A DNA stretch of 12,065 bases, taken from positions 1 through 12,065 of the forward strand of contig JALSHP010000300.1 in the NCBI GenBank assembly GCA_026982175.1, read 5' to 3'. Shown here in pieces: positions 1 through 6,136 of this stretch. Source of the stretch: Campylobacteraceae bacterium (GTDB lineage Bacteria; Campylobacterota; Campylobacteria; Campylobacterales; Sulfurovaceae). Under the pieces are notes generated by a model. That model made no database searches, was not told the origin of the DNA, and saw only the letters and a list, made by a program, of their open reading frames with translations. The translations under genes were made by a program, and so were the position numbers. Position 1 is the stretch's first letter. Every line of letters starts with the position of its first letter.

Positions 1-556
1 AAGTGAGGGGTGGAACATAGATGAAAATGCTTCAAGAGAACCATTTGATGAGGTAAAAGATAGACACACTGTTAAGTTTGAATTTCCAAGACAAGGAAAA
101 AAACCACACAGAGCATTGAGTGACTTCTTTAGACATGATAGACACGACATCATCGCTTTGACTTGTGTGAGTGCAGGAGCGAAATTTTCAGCCTATGAAA
201 AAGAGCTTTACGACAAAGGCGAGTACTTAGAGTACAACATGGTTCACGGTTTTTCAGTGGAACTTGCTGAAGCCCTAGCCGAAGTGGCCCACAAACAGAT
301 ACGAATGGATTGGGATATTTTAAAAGACGATGAGGGTGCAACCTTGCGTGACGTAAGAATGAAACGCTACCACGGTTCACGTTACTCATTTGGTTACCCT
401 GCCTGTCCAGACTTGGAGGCTAGTCGTGAGCTATTTGATGTGTTAAAACCTGAAGAGTTTGGCATTGAGTTAAGTGAGACATTTCAGATACACCCAGAGC
501 AGAGTACCAGTGCTTTGGTAGTGCATCACCCTAAGGCGAGTTATTATGCTGTGTAG
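1..556 (+). CDS. metH: Cobalamin-dependent methionine synthase, C-terminal activation domain (5' partial)
   Basis: The frame is open from base 2 to the TAA-less stop TAG at 554-556, so this is the 3' end of a larger gene (184 residues visible). It matches the AdoMet-binding reactivation domain of MetH, which methylates methyltetrahydrofolate-derived carbon onto homocysteine in the cytoplasm; this domain binds S-adenosylmethionine to reductively remethylate oxidised cob(II)alamin. Recognisable marks are FPRQ near the window start, LSDFF, the HGFSVELAEALAE helix, the signature RYSFGYPACP at bases 380-409 that contacts AdoMet, and the C-terminal FQIHPEQSTSALVVHHPKA block. The end after that block is where MetH proteins normally stop, so the C-terminus looks intact. 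A TTG at 116 could be mistaken for a start, but the homologous frame continues upstream of it. The B12-, folate- and homocysteine-binding domains lie outside the window. Confidence 0.93.
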   Translation, partial: SEGWNIDENASREPFDEVKDRHTVKFEFPRQGKKPHRALSDFFRHDRHDIIALTCVSAGAKFSAYEKELYDKGEYLEYNMVHGFSVELAEALAEVAHKQIRMDWDILKDDEGATLRDVRMKRYHGSRYSFGYPACPDLEASRELFDVLKPEEFGIELSETFQIHPEQSTSALVVHHPKASYYAV

Positions 557-604
557 TTTTTAAAAAGAGATAAGTATGGTTCAGCTACTTAAAGATGGCA
601 GTCT

Positions 605-630
605 GTAGGTCGGGTTCTCCGTATCCCGAC
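605..630 (+). repeat. REP-like element, copy 1
   Basis: The element starts with the tetranucleotide GTAG (605-608), followed by an imperfect palindrome with arms GTCGGG (609-614) and CCCGAC (625-630). After the six-pair arm comes a T-T mismatch, one T-A pair and a six-base loop. A GTAG head followed by a palindrome is the hallmark of REP sequences mobilised by RAYT (REP-associated tyrosine) transposases. It is GC-rich in an AT-rich region, and a related copy lies downstream in the opposite orientation. Confidence 0.7.
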
Positions 631-725
631 ATCTCCGTGGCATAAATTAAAACTTCAATAAAATAAAAATACCTGCATACAAAACTTCTATTAAACAATC
701 AAATATTTTTTCATCATGCGTAAAT

Positions 726-750
726 GTCGGTATCGGGGAAACCGACCTAC
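726..750 (-). repeat. REP-like element, copy 2 (inverted)
   Basis: Read on the minus strand, this begins with GTAG (750-747) and continues with a palindrome whose arms are GTCGGT (746-741) and ACCGAC (731-726). It matches copy 1 over most of its length, with the same T-T mismatch and T-A pair above the stem and a loop one base shorter. The sixth stem pair is T-A where copy 1 has G-C, a compensatory change that keeps the hairpin. Together the two copies form a BIME-like module of about 146 bp with an AT-rich spacer. No RAYT gene is present in the window. Confidence 0.7.
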
Positions 751-826
751 GCCGATGTGAACATTATTTTATGATGGGTTTGTTTTGTCGATGAGGTTTG
801 GATCAAAATAGAAGAAATAATACATA

Positions 827-888
827 CCACAAAATTTAATTAGAAGTATAATCAAGGGGAAAGAAGAGATTTATACTTTATTTTGTGG
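827..888. repeat. Imperfect inverted repeat with purine-rich loop, function unknown
   Basis: Two nested perfect arms are present: a 9-bp outer pair (827-835 with 880-888, CCACAAAAT/ATTTTGTGG) and an 8-bp inner pair (844-851 with 871-878, AAGTATAA/TTATACTT). They are separated by an asymmetric bulge of 8 bases on the left and 1 on the right. The 19-base loop is almost all purine and includes AAGGGGAAAG. TATAAT at 847-852 overlaps the inner left arm. It could be a small structured transcript, a degenerate mobile-element remnant or chance in AT-rich DNA. Confidence 0.4.
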
Positions 889-942
889 ATGCTAATACAC
901 CTATTACGATGTATAGGATAAAATTATAGAAAATTATAACTT

Positions 943-977
943 AAAAAATATTGATACTATTTTTAAATATAATCAAT
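943..977 (-). terminator. Weak intrinsic terminator for the LRR gene
   Basis: On the minus strand, 28 bases after the LRR stop codon, an AT-rich stem (ATTGAT at 977-972 with ATCAAT at 955-950, extended past a 2x2 internal loop by a further five A/T pairs) is followed by six T residues (948-943). Position and T-run fit a rho-independent terminator, but the stem is nearly free of GC, so strength is doubtful. Confidence 0.4.
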
Positions 978-1004
978 AAAAATGATGTATATGAGCAGTA
1001 ATAT

Positions 1005-1580
1005 TTATAGCTCACACAAAATAGCAGATCGAAGCCAATCTAAACGGTAAAAGTAGAGTAGGGGTTGCTCTTTTCTAAGATATTTGGCTTTCTCCATGTC
1101 AATGGGGTTTTCAGCCAAAGAGAGCCATGCGAGTTTAGGGAGTGCTTTAACTGGGGTGAAATCTTTGATGTGGTTAAAAGTTAAATCTAAAAAAACAATC
1201 TCTTTGGTCTCTTTTAATGGGCTTATCTCTTCTATTTGGTTGGTGTGTAGAACTACTTTTTTTAATTTTTTTAACCCTGATAGTCCATTAAGACTTTTGA
1301 TTTTATTGTTAGCGGCAAAGAGGTATTTTAAATTATGATAGTTATGTAAGACTGAAATGTCTTCAATTTGATTATGGGTAATGGAAAGCTTTTTGATATG
1401 GGGAAAATGTTTTAGCATTGAGATGTCAGTTAGCTTGTTAGACGAGAGTGCCAAGCTGGTAATGTGGGTAATTTCTAAAAGCTCTTTAGGCAATGTTGTG
1501 AGTTGTAGCCCTCGTAAATCTACATGTTTGAGCTTTGCTTTTTTTGTCTCTTCTATTAATTGAAGTGCTTTATGGTTCAT
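1005..1580 (-). CDS. Small leucine-rich-repeat protein
   Basis: This 191-aa protein consists almost wholly of leucine-rich repeats of the 22-residue SDS22/internalin-like type. The ladder asparagine recurs at exactly 22-residue spacing (N48, N70, N92, N114, N136, N158), each within an LxxLxLxxNxI context. An imperfect first repeat (about 17-37) follows a short helical cap (1-16), and a C-terminal cap rich in aromatic residues follows residue 165. There is no signal peptide or membrane segment, so it is probably a cytoplasmic binding scaffold; the ligand cannot be told. The N-terminal cap resembles that of LRR proteins with Roco-like repeats, but no GTPase domain is present. The start is supported by AAGGAGG ten bases upstream of ATG. 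It lies 40 bases downstream of the radical SAM gene on the same strand and is probably co-transcribed with it. Confidence 0.85.
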   Translation of the reverse strand: MNHKALQLIEETKKAKLKHVDLRGLQLTTLPKELLEITHITSLALSSNKLTDISMLKHFPHIKKLSITHNQIEDISVLHNYHNLKYLFAANNKIKSLNGLSGLKKLKKVVLHTNQIEEISPLKETKEIVFLDLTFNHIKDFTPVKALPKLAWLSLAENPIDMEKAKYLRKEQPLLYFYRLDWLRSAILCEL

Positions 1581-1620
1581 GCTTTATCTTCCTCCTTTTC
1601 ATTAAAACTATTCATTGAAA

Positions 1621-2490
1621 CTATTGATTAAATCTATCTTTATAAGAACATTTTAAGCACATCTCTTCTGAACATTGATGCACTTTAAACCCTTCTCTTA
1701 TATTTGTGGCACGTTTCGCTAAGAGTATCTCTTTTAATGCTTGCTCTTTGATATTGCCTAACTTCATAACAGCTTCGTTGTCTAAACAACATGGAATGAC
1801 ATCGCCATTGGCTAAAATACCAATATGTGAGGCTAATCCTTGACAAGTTCCATGCCCATAGATGGGGTTTTTTAAAGAGGGCCACTCAAAATAGTTGTCA
1901 AAATGGAGTAGCACTTTATTGGCTAGGCGTAAGCTCTTTTTCTCTTTTGGGTTTAGGCTCTTTAGGTCTAATTTTAGGCGAAATTCTCTCTCTAAAAGGC
2001 TGAAGAGTTGCGTGTTGAAATCTACTTCACTCATCTGTTCATCTAAGTTCCACATTCGAAGATTGATAAATAGCTCTTTTTTTTGTGCTATTTTTTCATG
2101 ACAGAGATTTAAAATAGGTTTCATATATTGCTCAAAGCTTATGGTGGTATCATTTTTGTTAAAAGCATTGAGTGAGACATTTATCTGTTTAACGGCAGGA
2201 TGAAAAAGGGTTTCATGGCTATGCTTTTTCATAAAGTAGCCTGATGTTGTTAGCATGGCTTTTAGCTTATGTTGATGTATAATGTCCAAATAGGATTCTA
2301 AGTTTGGCAGGGTTAAAGGGTCTCCCACAACATGACAGGCGATTTCTCGTGTAAAAGCTTTTGCCTCTTTGATAACTTTTTCAAAGAGATTCAAATCCAT
2401 TGTGGTGTTTGGTAACTCTTTGGTGGGGCAAAAAGAGCAACGAAGCCCACAAACATTAGTAATCTCTATGTATATACGATAAAATTTCAT
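1621..2490 (-). CDS. Radical SAM protein with C-terminal SPASM-like domain
   Basis: The N-terminus carries the radical SAM cluster motif CxxxCxxC (C14, C18, C21), which binds a [4Fe-4S] cluster that cleaves S-adenosylmethionine to a 5'-deoxyadenosyl radical. A GDP motif near residues 56-58 takes the place of the usual GGE/GEP strand, and a TTSGY segment follows. The C-terminal part has the Cys pattern of a SPASM/twitch auxiliary cluster: C216, the pair C234-C235 after a GDVIPCC turn, then C273, C278 and C281. At 289 residues it is compact. SPASM enzymes often modify peptides or proteins, but no small precursor peptide is visible nearby, so the substrate is unknown. The ATG at 2490 has no Shine-Dalgarno sequence; the cluster cysteine at residue 14 leaves no room for a later start, and a TATAAT just upstream suggests a leaderless mRNA. 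Confidence 0.85.
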   Translation of the reverse strand: MKFYRIYIEITNVCGLRCSFCPTKELPNTTMDLNLFEKVIKEAKAFTREIACHVVGDPLTLPNLESYLDIIHQHKLKAMLTTSGYFMKKHSHETLFHPAVKQINVSLNAFNKNDTTISFEQYMKPILNLCHEKIAQKKELFINLRMWNLDEQMSEVDFNTQLFSLLEREFRLKLDLKSLNPKEKKSLRLANKVLLHFDNYFEWPSLKNPIYGHGTCQGLASHIGILANGDVIPCCLDNEAVMKLGNIKEQALKEILLAKRATNIREGFKVHQCSEEMCLKCSYKDRFNQ

Positions 2491-2495
2491 AGCGA

Positions 2496-2501
2496 ATTAT
2501 A
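2496..2501 (-). promoter_or_regulatory. -10 element of the radical SAM/LRR operon
   Basis: A perfect TATAAT on the minus strand ends five bases before the ATG at 2490. With normal -10 to start spacing, transcription would begin at or within one base of the ATG, giving a leaderless message. This agrees with the absence of a ribosome binding site. Confidence 0.5.
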
Positions 2502-2538
2502 GCGATATTTAAACCAAATATAGATTTAAAGGACTTTT

Positions 2539-2982
2539 ATGAATAAAATTTTTAAACTAATACTTATATCTTTTTTAGCACTTCTTTTAGGATACCTATT
2601 TTTAGAATGGAGTAAAAAAGAGGAGGTGCTTGTTCCTGAAAAAATAACCATGCTCTTTGTTACTCAACCCTCATGTCCCTCTTGTGAGGCATTGGAAAAG
2701 ACCATGCAACTCCCCACCCCCAAAGCACTTTTAGAGAACTATTTTGAGATTAAGATGCTCAATTTAGGAGAAGCGTTACCTGATGGACTCATTCCTCCAA
2801 ATGGTACACCTACGGTTTACTTTTTAGGTGCAAATGATGTTGCTCTGGTAGAACCAATGGTTGGAGAGAAGCAGGAAGAAGTATTGGTAGAGTTTTTAGA
2901 GGATGCTCTTTTAGAGTTTAAAAATACCTATCATGTAGATTTGGAAGAAGTGGCATTACAAAAATCGTTAGGTGAAAAATGA
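2539..2982 (+). CDS. Membrane-anchored thioredoxin-fold protein (CPSC)
   Basis: The 147-aa product has an N-terminal hydrophobic segment (about residues 4-22) without a clear cleavage site, most likely a signal anchor placing the rest in the periplasm. A thioredoxin-like domain follows: strand TMLFVTQ, then the redox motif C46-P-S-C49, and the cis-proline loop GTPTVYFL near residue 90. The layout resembles thioredoxin_2/SoxW-like periplasmic disulfide reductases, which keep a client reduced using electrons from an inner-membrane donor; the client here is not identifiable. AAAGGA just upstream of ATG supports the start. Its stop overlaps the start of the following lipoprotein gene by four bases (ATGA), which implies translational coupling and possibly a shared role in the envelope. 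Confidence 0.75.
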   Translation: MNKIFKLILISFLALLLGYLFLEWSKKEEVLVPEKITMLFVTQPSCPSCEALEKTMQLPTPKALLENYFEIKMLNLGEALPDGLIPPNGTPTVYFLGANDVALVEPMVGEKQEEVLVEFLEDALLEFKNTYHVDLEEVALQKSLGEK

Positions 2983-3698
2983 AAAAAACCTTTATTAAAA
3001 TAATAATTTTTACTCTTCTTCTCAATCTAACAGCTTGTGCTAAAGAGAAAGGCTCAAATATTATCGCCACCATTCCAGAAGCCTCTGGTATTGCTTTTTG
3101 TAAAGCATCAAACAGTTTGGTGGTAGCCAATGATGAAGGCTCTTTTTATGAACTTAGCTTAGAGGGTAAAGTGCTTCAACATCATAAACTAGGAGATTAT
3201 GATTTAGAGGGTGTGGTATGTCAAAAAGAGCATTTTATCTTTGCCGTTGAAGATGGTGGACTGCTTCGTTTGGAGCGAAAAACTTTAAATAGTAAATACT
3301 TTAAAGTAAAGGGGCAGGGATTTAAAATTAGTAAAAAACATGGCATTGAGGGGATTACTAAAATAGATGACCTCTACTACTTGTCAATTCAATCTAAAAA
3401 GAGAAAAAAATCAAAAATTTTGCTTGTTAAATTGGGTAAAAATTATGCTAAAGTAACTAAAACTATCTATCATGGTATTATTGATTCGGCAGGAATGGAC
3501 TATCATAACAAAAAGCTTTTTATTGTTTCTGATAAAGAGGAGAGACTTTATCAGTATGATTTAAAAAGGGAGACGATATTAAAAACTATTAAACTGCCAA
3601 AATTTGCTCAAGAGGGTGTTACCTTTGACAATGAGGGGTATGTCTATTTCGCAGATGACAATGGAGCAGTTTTAAAATATCTTTTTAGCGATTTGTAA
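2979..3698 (+). CDS. SdiA-regulated/YjiK-like lipoprotein, beta-propeller type
   Basis: The protein (239 aa) begins with a lysine-rich n-region, a hydrophobic stretch and the lipobox LTAC with C20 as the lipidated residue, so it is an envelope lipoprotein. The mature part matches the SdiA-regulated domain family: PEASGIAF near the start, DLEGVV after about 75 residues, HGIEGI in the middle, DSAGMDY and QEGVTFDNEGYVYFADD near the end, the repeated blade pattern of a small beta-propeller. Family members are named after an E. coli gene controlled by SdiA; their biochemical role is not established. There is no SdiA/LuxR gene in the window, so regulation by quorum sensing should not be assumed. 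It is the second gene of a two-gene unit with the thioredoxin-fold protein. The mature protein is unusually rich in lysine. Confidence 0.75.
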   Translation: MKKTFIKIIIFTLLLNLTACAKEKGSNIIATIPEASGIAFCKASNSLVVANDEGSFYELSLEGKVLQHHKLGDYDLEGVVCQKEHFIFAVEDGGLLRLERKTLNSKYFKVKGQGFKISKKHGIEGITKIDDLYYLSIQSKKRKKSKILLVKLGKNYAKVTKTIYHGIIDSAGMDYHNKKLFIVSDKEERLYQYDLKRETILKTIKLPKFAQEGVTFDNEGYVYFADDNGAVLKYLFSDL

Positions 3699-3702
3699 TT
3701 TA

Positions 3703-3711
3703 TGCTATACT
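3703..3711 (+). promoter_or_regulatory. Extended -10 promoter of thiL run
   Basis: TGC followed by TATACT (3706-3711) forms an extended -10 element in the 41-base gap before thiL. Transcription would start near 3718, leaving a leader of about 22 bases that contains the AAAAGAG ribosome binding site. Upstream DNA is T-rich with no clear -35, which is usual for sigma-70 promoters of Campylobacterota. Confidence 0.55.
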
Positions 3712-3739
3712 CTCTTCTAAAATTAGTTAAAAGAGTTTC

Positions 3740-4561
3740 ATGAACAAAGAAGATTACCTCATAAATAAATTAAGCTCCAAATATATTGGCGATGATGCTG
3801 CGGTAGTAGAAGATAAGCTTTACAGCATGGACGCATTTTTTGAAGATGTCCATTTTAAAAGAGAGTGGATGAGCATGTGGCAAATAGGGCGAAAAGCGAT
3901 GCTTGTTAATCTTTCTGATGCCGTAGCGATGAATGCTGACCCTAAATATGCCTTGGTAACGCTCTCTTTACCCAAAGAGATAAGCACGGATGAGATAGAT
4001 GAACTTTTAGCCGCTTTGGAAAAAACAGCCAAAGATTTTGGGTGTGAGATTATTGGGGGTGATACCATTGCAGGAGACAAACTCCATTTAAGCATCACCA
4101 TCATCTCTGAGTCCAAACGCCCTCTACTTAGAAGTGGTGTAAAATTGGGCGACCTCATAGCTTACACAGGAACATTGGGTGAGAGTAAACGAGACTTAGA
4201 AGCGTTGATTCGAGGGGAGAGCATCAAGGCTAAGTCACGCTTTTATGAGCCAAAATTAAAACGAGAGTTTATTAAACAAGCCAGAAAATACCTAAGTGCA
4301 GGAATGGACATCTCTGATGGACTTTATTGTGACACGAACAAACTGCTTAAGCCCTTAGATTTTACAATGTTTATGTTTGAAGAGATAAGTGAAGAGATAG
4401 GAAGTTCTGGAGAAGAGTACGAAATGCTCATTACCTTTGGACCTGAACACTATGACCAACTTAAAAAGATAGCAGAGCGTACCCATACCCCTTTGAATGT
4501 CTTTGCCAAAGTGGCTAAAGGTGAGGGCGTTTTGTTTGCGTGTGAAAATCACCACTTTTAG
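3740..4561 (+). CDS. thiL: Thiamine-monophosphate kinase
   Basis: ThiL uses ATP to phosphorylate thiamine monophosphate to thiamine diphosphate, the last step of cofactor synthesis, in the cytoplasm. The family motifs are all present: IGDDAAV at 16-22, NLSDAVAM at 57-64 (metal and ATP binding), GGDTI at 106-110, GMDISDGL at 188-195 and SGEEYEML at 223-230. With 273 residues it is shorter than E. coli ThiL (about 325), with the N-terminal region before IGDD cut to 15 residues; this shorter form is common in Campylobacterota. ATG follows AAAAGAG at a normal spacing. No other thiamine gene lies nearby; it heads a run with K+ channel genes and gpsA, most likely a mixed operon of convenience. Confidence 0.93.
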   Translation: MNKEDYLINKLSSKYIGDDAAVVEDKLYSMDAFFEDVHFKREWMSMWQIGRKAMLVNLSDAVAMNADPKYALVTLSLPKEISTDEIDELLAALEKTAKDFGCEIIGGDTIAGDKLHLSITIISESKRPLLRSGVKLGDLIAYTGTLGESKRDLEALIRGESIKAKSRFYEPKLKREFIKQARKYLSAGMDISDGLYCDTNKLLKPLDFTMFMFEEISEEIGSSGEEYEMLITFGPEHYDQLKKIAERTHTPLNVFAKVAKGEGVLFACENHHF

Positions 4562-4582
4562 TGAGATGAGGGAGTTCATAAT

Positions 4583-6136
4583 ATGTTGAAAAAATGGCTC
4601 ATACAATTTGCATTTTTTCTACATGAGGCTAAAAGTTATAAGCATATTAAAGAGGTGGCTTCTAATTTGTTGTTAAATTCGGACTATCACTATAAAAAAT
4701 ATTTTGATATTTTTATGATTTTACTCATTGTGAGTTCCGTTGCTATTTTGGTCTATGAGGTGAAACACCCTGTAAGTGAGTGGATTGATTTTTTTGATAT
4801 TTATGTGGTGACATTTATCTTTACCTTAGAGTACTTGGCACGTGTTTGGGTACATAACTCTTGGAGTAAATTACTTGTCAAAGAGTATAATGAAGCGAAA
4901 TTTTTAGGAAAAAAGTTTTCTCTTCTTTCTCCTACTAAGCGTACTTTTAAAGAGAAACTCAATTATCTTTTAACTCCTTCAGCGATTATTGATTTGTTAG
5001 CCATTTTACCTGCTTATCGTTCGCTTAGGGTATTGCGTATTTTTGTACTGTTTCGGGTTTTTAAACTCTTGCGTTATACCAAAAGTATTCATCAGTTCAT
5101 GGAGGTACTCTCTACTAAGAAGTTTGAACTCTTTACCCTACTATTTTTACTGCTTTTTATTGTCACTACTTCAGGAATTGCCATTTATGTGTTTGAAGAG
5201 AAGTTCAATGAAGATATTAATTCGCTCTTCGATGCTTTTTATTGGGCCTTAATCACCATCTCCACAGTAGGATATGGGGACATCTCTCCTGTAACGACAG
5301 AGGGGCGTGTGGTCTCGATGTTGGTGATTATCTCTGGGATTGCCATGATTTCATTTGTCACCTCGGTCATTGTCTCTTCGTTTTCTGAAAAGCTTGATGA
5401 ACTCAAAGAGAACCGTTTGGTTGAAGAGATAAATAAAAATGAAGCCTTTATGATTATCTGTGGTTATGGACAGATGACACGCATGTTTTTGAAGCAGTAT
5501 CATCATGAATACAAAAAGCGTTATATTATTATTGACAATGATAAAGCCAAAGTAGAAGAGGCAATCAAAGAGGGCTATCGTGCCATTCATGAAGATGCTA
5601 CACGGCATGATGTGATTGCTAAATTTAATGTTGCTTATGCCAAGATTACACTCATGGCACTTACAGGGAGTGATGTGGCAAATGTTTACATTATTTTAAA
5701 TGCCAAATCACTCTCTTCTAAAATAAAAGTGATAACCCGTGCGTCGGATGAGAAGATTGCTAAAAAGTGTCAATTAGCAGGGGCAGACCATGTGGTACGC
5801 CCCAATGAGGTAGCCAATAAGATGTTACTCACAGCCATTACCCAACCTGTGATGTATCATGCTATCTACGCCATCTTAACAGGAGAGCATTTAGCTCAAC
5901 TCGATGAGCTTAGCGTAAGAGAACATTATAAACTCAATGCTGTAAAGCTTGGAGAGATTGATTTTAAAAGTTTTAAATTACTTTTAATTGGCATAGAGAA
6001 TGAAGCGGGAGAGTTTATTTTTAATCCTAGTGATGACTATTCTCTTCAATCCAAGGATACTTTACTGCTTATGGGACGGAAGATGAGCATTGCTTATTTT
6101 AGAGACTCTTACGCAAAGGTGGCTTATGCAAACTAA
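4583..6136 (+). CDS. Voltage-gated-type K+ channel with C-terminal RCK domain
   Basis: This 517-aa inner-membrane channel has six membrane segments: S1 about 40-60, S2 about 67-90 with E83 and R87, S3 about 129-143 with D137, S4 about 146-168, S5 about 181-205 and S6 about 243-268. S4 carries a ladder of basic residues (R146, R149, R152, R158, K161, R164), so voltage sensing is plausible. The pore loop holds the K+ selectivity filter STVGYGD at 227-233. A cytoplasmic RCK (TrkA-N) Rossmann domain follows at about 288-405, with GYG at 294-296 and an acidic end to the second strand (IIIDND, D318 and D320), fit for NAD-type nucleotide binding; an RCK_C-like domain fills about 430-507. The S2-S3 linker is long and basic (about 91-128). 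The start follows GAGGGAG. It overlaps a second RCK gene downstream. Confidence 0.9.
   Translation: MLKKWLIQFAFFLHEAKSYKHIKEVASNLLLNSDYHYKKYFDIFMILLIVSSVAILVYEVKHPVSEWIDFFDIYVVTFIFTLEYLARVWVHNSWSKLLVKEYNEAKFLGKKFSLLSPTKRTFKEKLNYLLTPSAIIDLLAILPAYRSLRVLRIFVLFRVFKLLRYTKSIHQFMEVLSTKKFELFTLLFLLLFIVTTSGIAIYVFEEKFNEDINSLFDAFYWALITISTVGYGDISPVTTEGRVVSMLVIISGIAMISFVTSVIVSSFSEKLDELKENRLVEEINKNEAFMIICGYGQMTRMFLKQYHHEYKKRYIIIDNDKAKVEEAIKEGYRAIHEDATRHDVIAKFNVAYAKITLMALTGSDVANVYIILNAKSLSSKIKVITRASDEKIAKKCQLAGADHVVRPNEVANKMLLTAITQPVMYHAIYAILTGEHLAQLDELSVREHYKLNAVKLGEIDFKSFKLLLIGIENEAGEFIFNPSDDYSLQSKDTLLLMGRKMSIAYFRDSYAKVAYAN

Larger units (their letters stand above)
557..1004. other. Long intergenic region between metH and the LRR gene
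   Basis: This 448-base stretch has no credible coding frame; the open frames are all very short and lack a ribosome binding site. It holds, in order, a pair of inverted REP-like palindromes (605-750), an imperfect inverted repeat with a purine-rich loop (827-888), very AT-rich sequence, and a weak minus-strand terminator (943-977). A TATAAT at 847-852 lies inside the second repeat, but no gene follows it on the plus strand. No tRNA or CRISPR pattern is visible. No clear intrinsic terminator for metH was found, although the REP hairpin could limit read-through or protect the mRNA end. Confidence 0.8.

Noticed and set aside
116..556. A separate 146-aa gene starting at TTG 116
   Set aside because: The frame stays open to the window edge and the upstream residues (FPRQ...HRALSDFF) continue the MetH activation domain.
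557..604. Intrinsic terminator for metH (stem TAAGTA/TACTTA near 570-590)
   Set aside because: The six-pair stem is AT-rich and is followed by AAGATGG, not a T-run.
605..750. The two similar GC-rich repeats as a short CRISPR array
   Set aside because: Only two copies, in opposite orientation, each palindromic with a GTAG head; this fits REP elements and not direct repeats with spacers.
1005..2490. A ribosomally made, modified peptide (RiPP) cluster around the SPASM enzyme
   Set aside because: No small precursor peptide, protease or exporter is visible nearby; the neighbour is an LRR protein and a divergent envelope operon.
3820..4158. Long open frame antisense to thiL
   Set aside because: No ribosome binding site or recognisable product; it mirrors the codon pattern of thiL, which has all family motifs.
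6090..6125. Start of the second RCK gene at 6090
   Set aside because: The extra 12 residues precede the first Rossmann strand without matching the fold, and a good ribosome binding site lies before the ATG at 6126.
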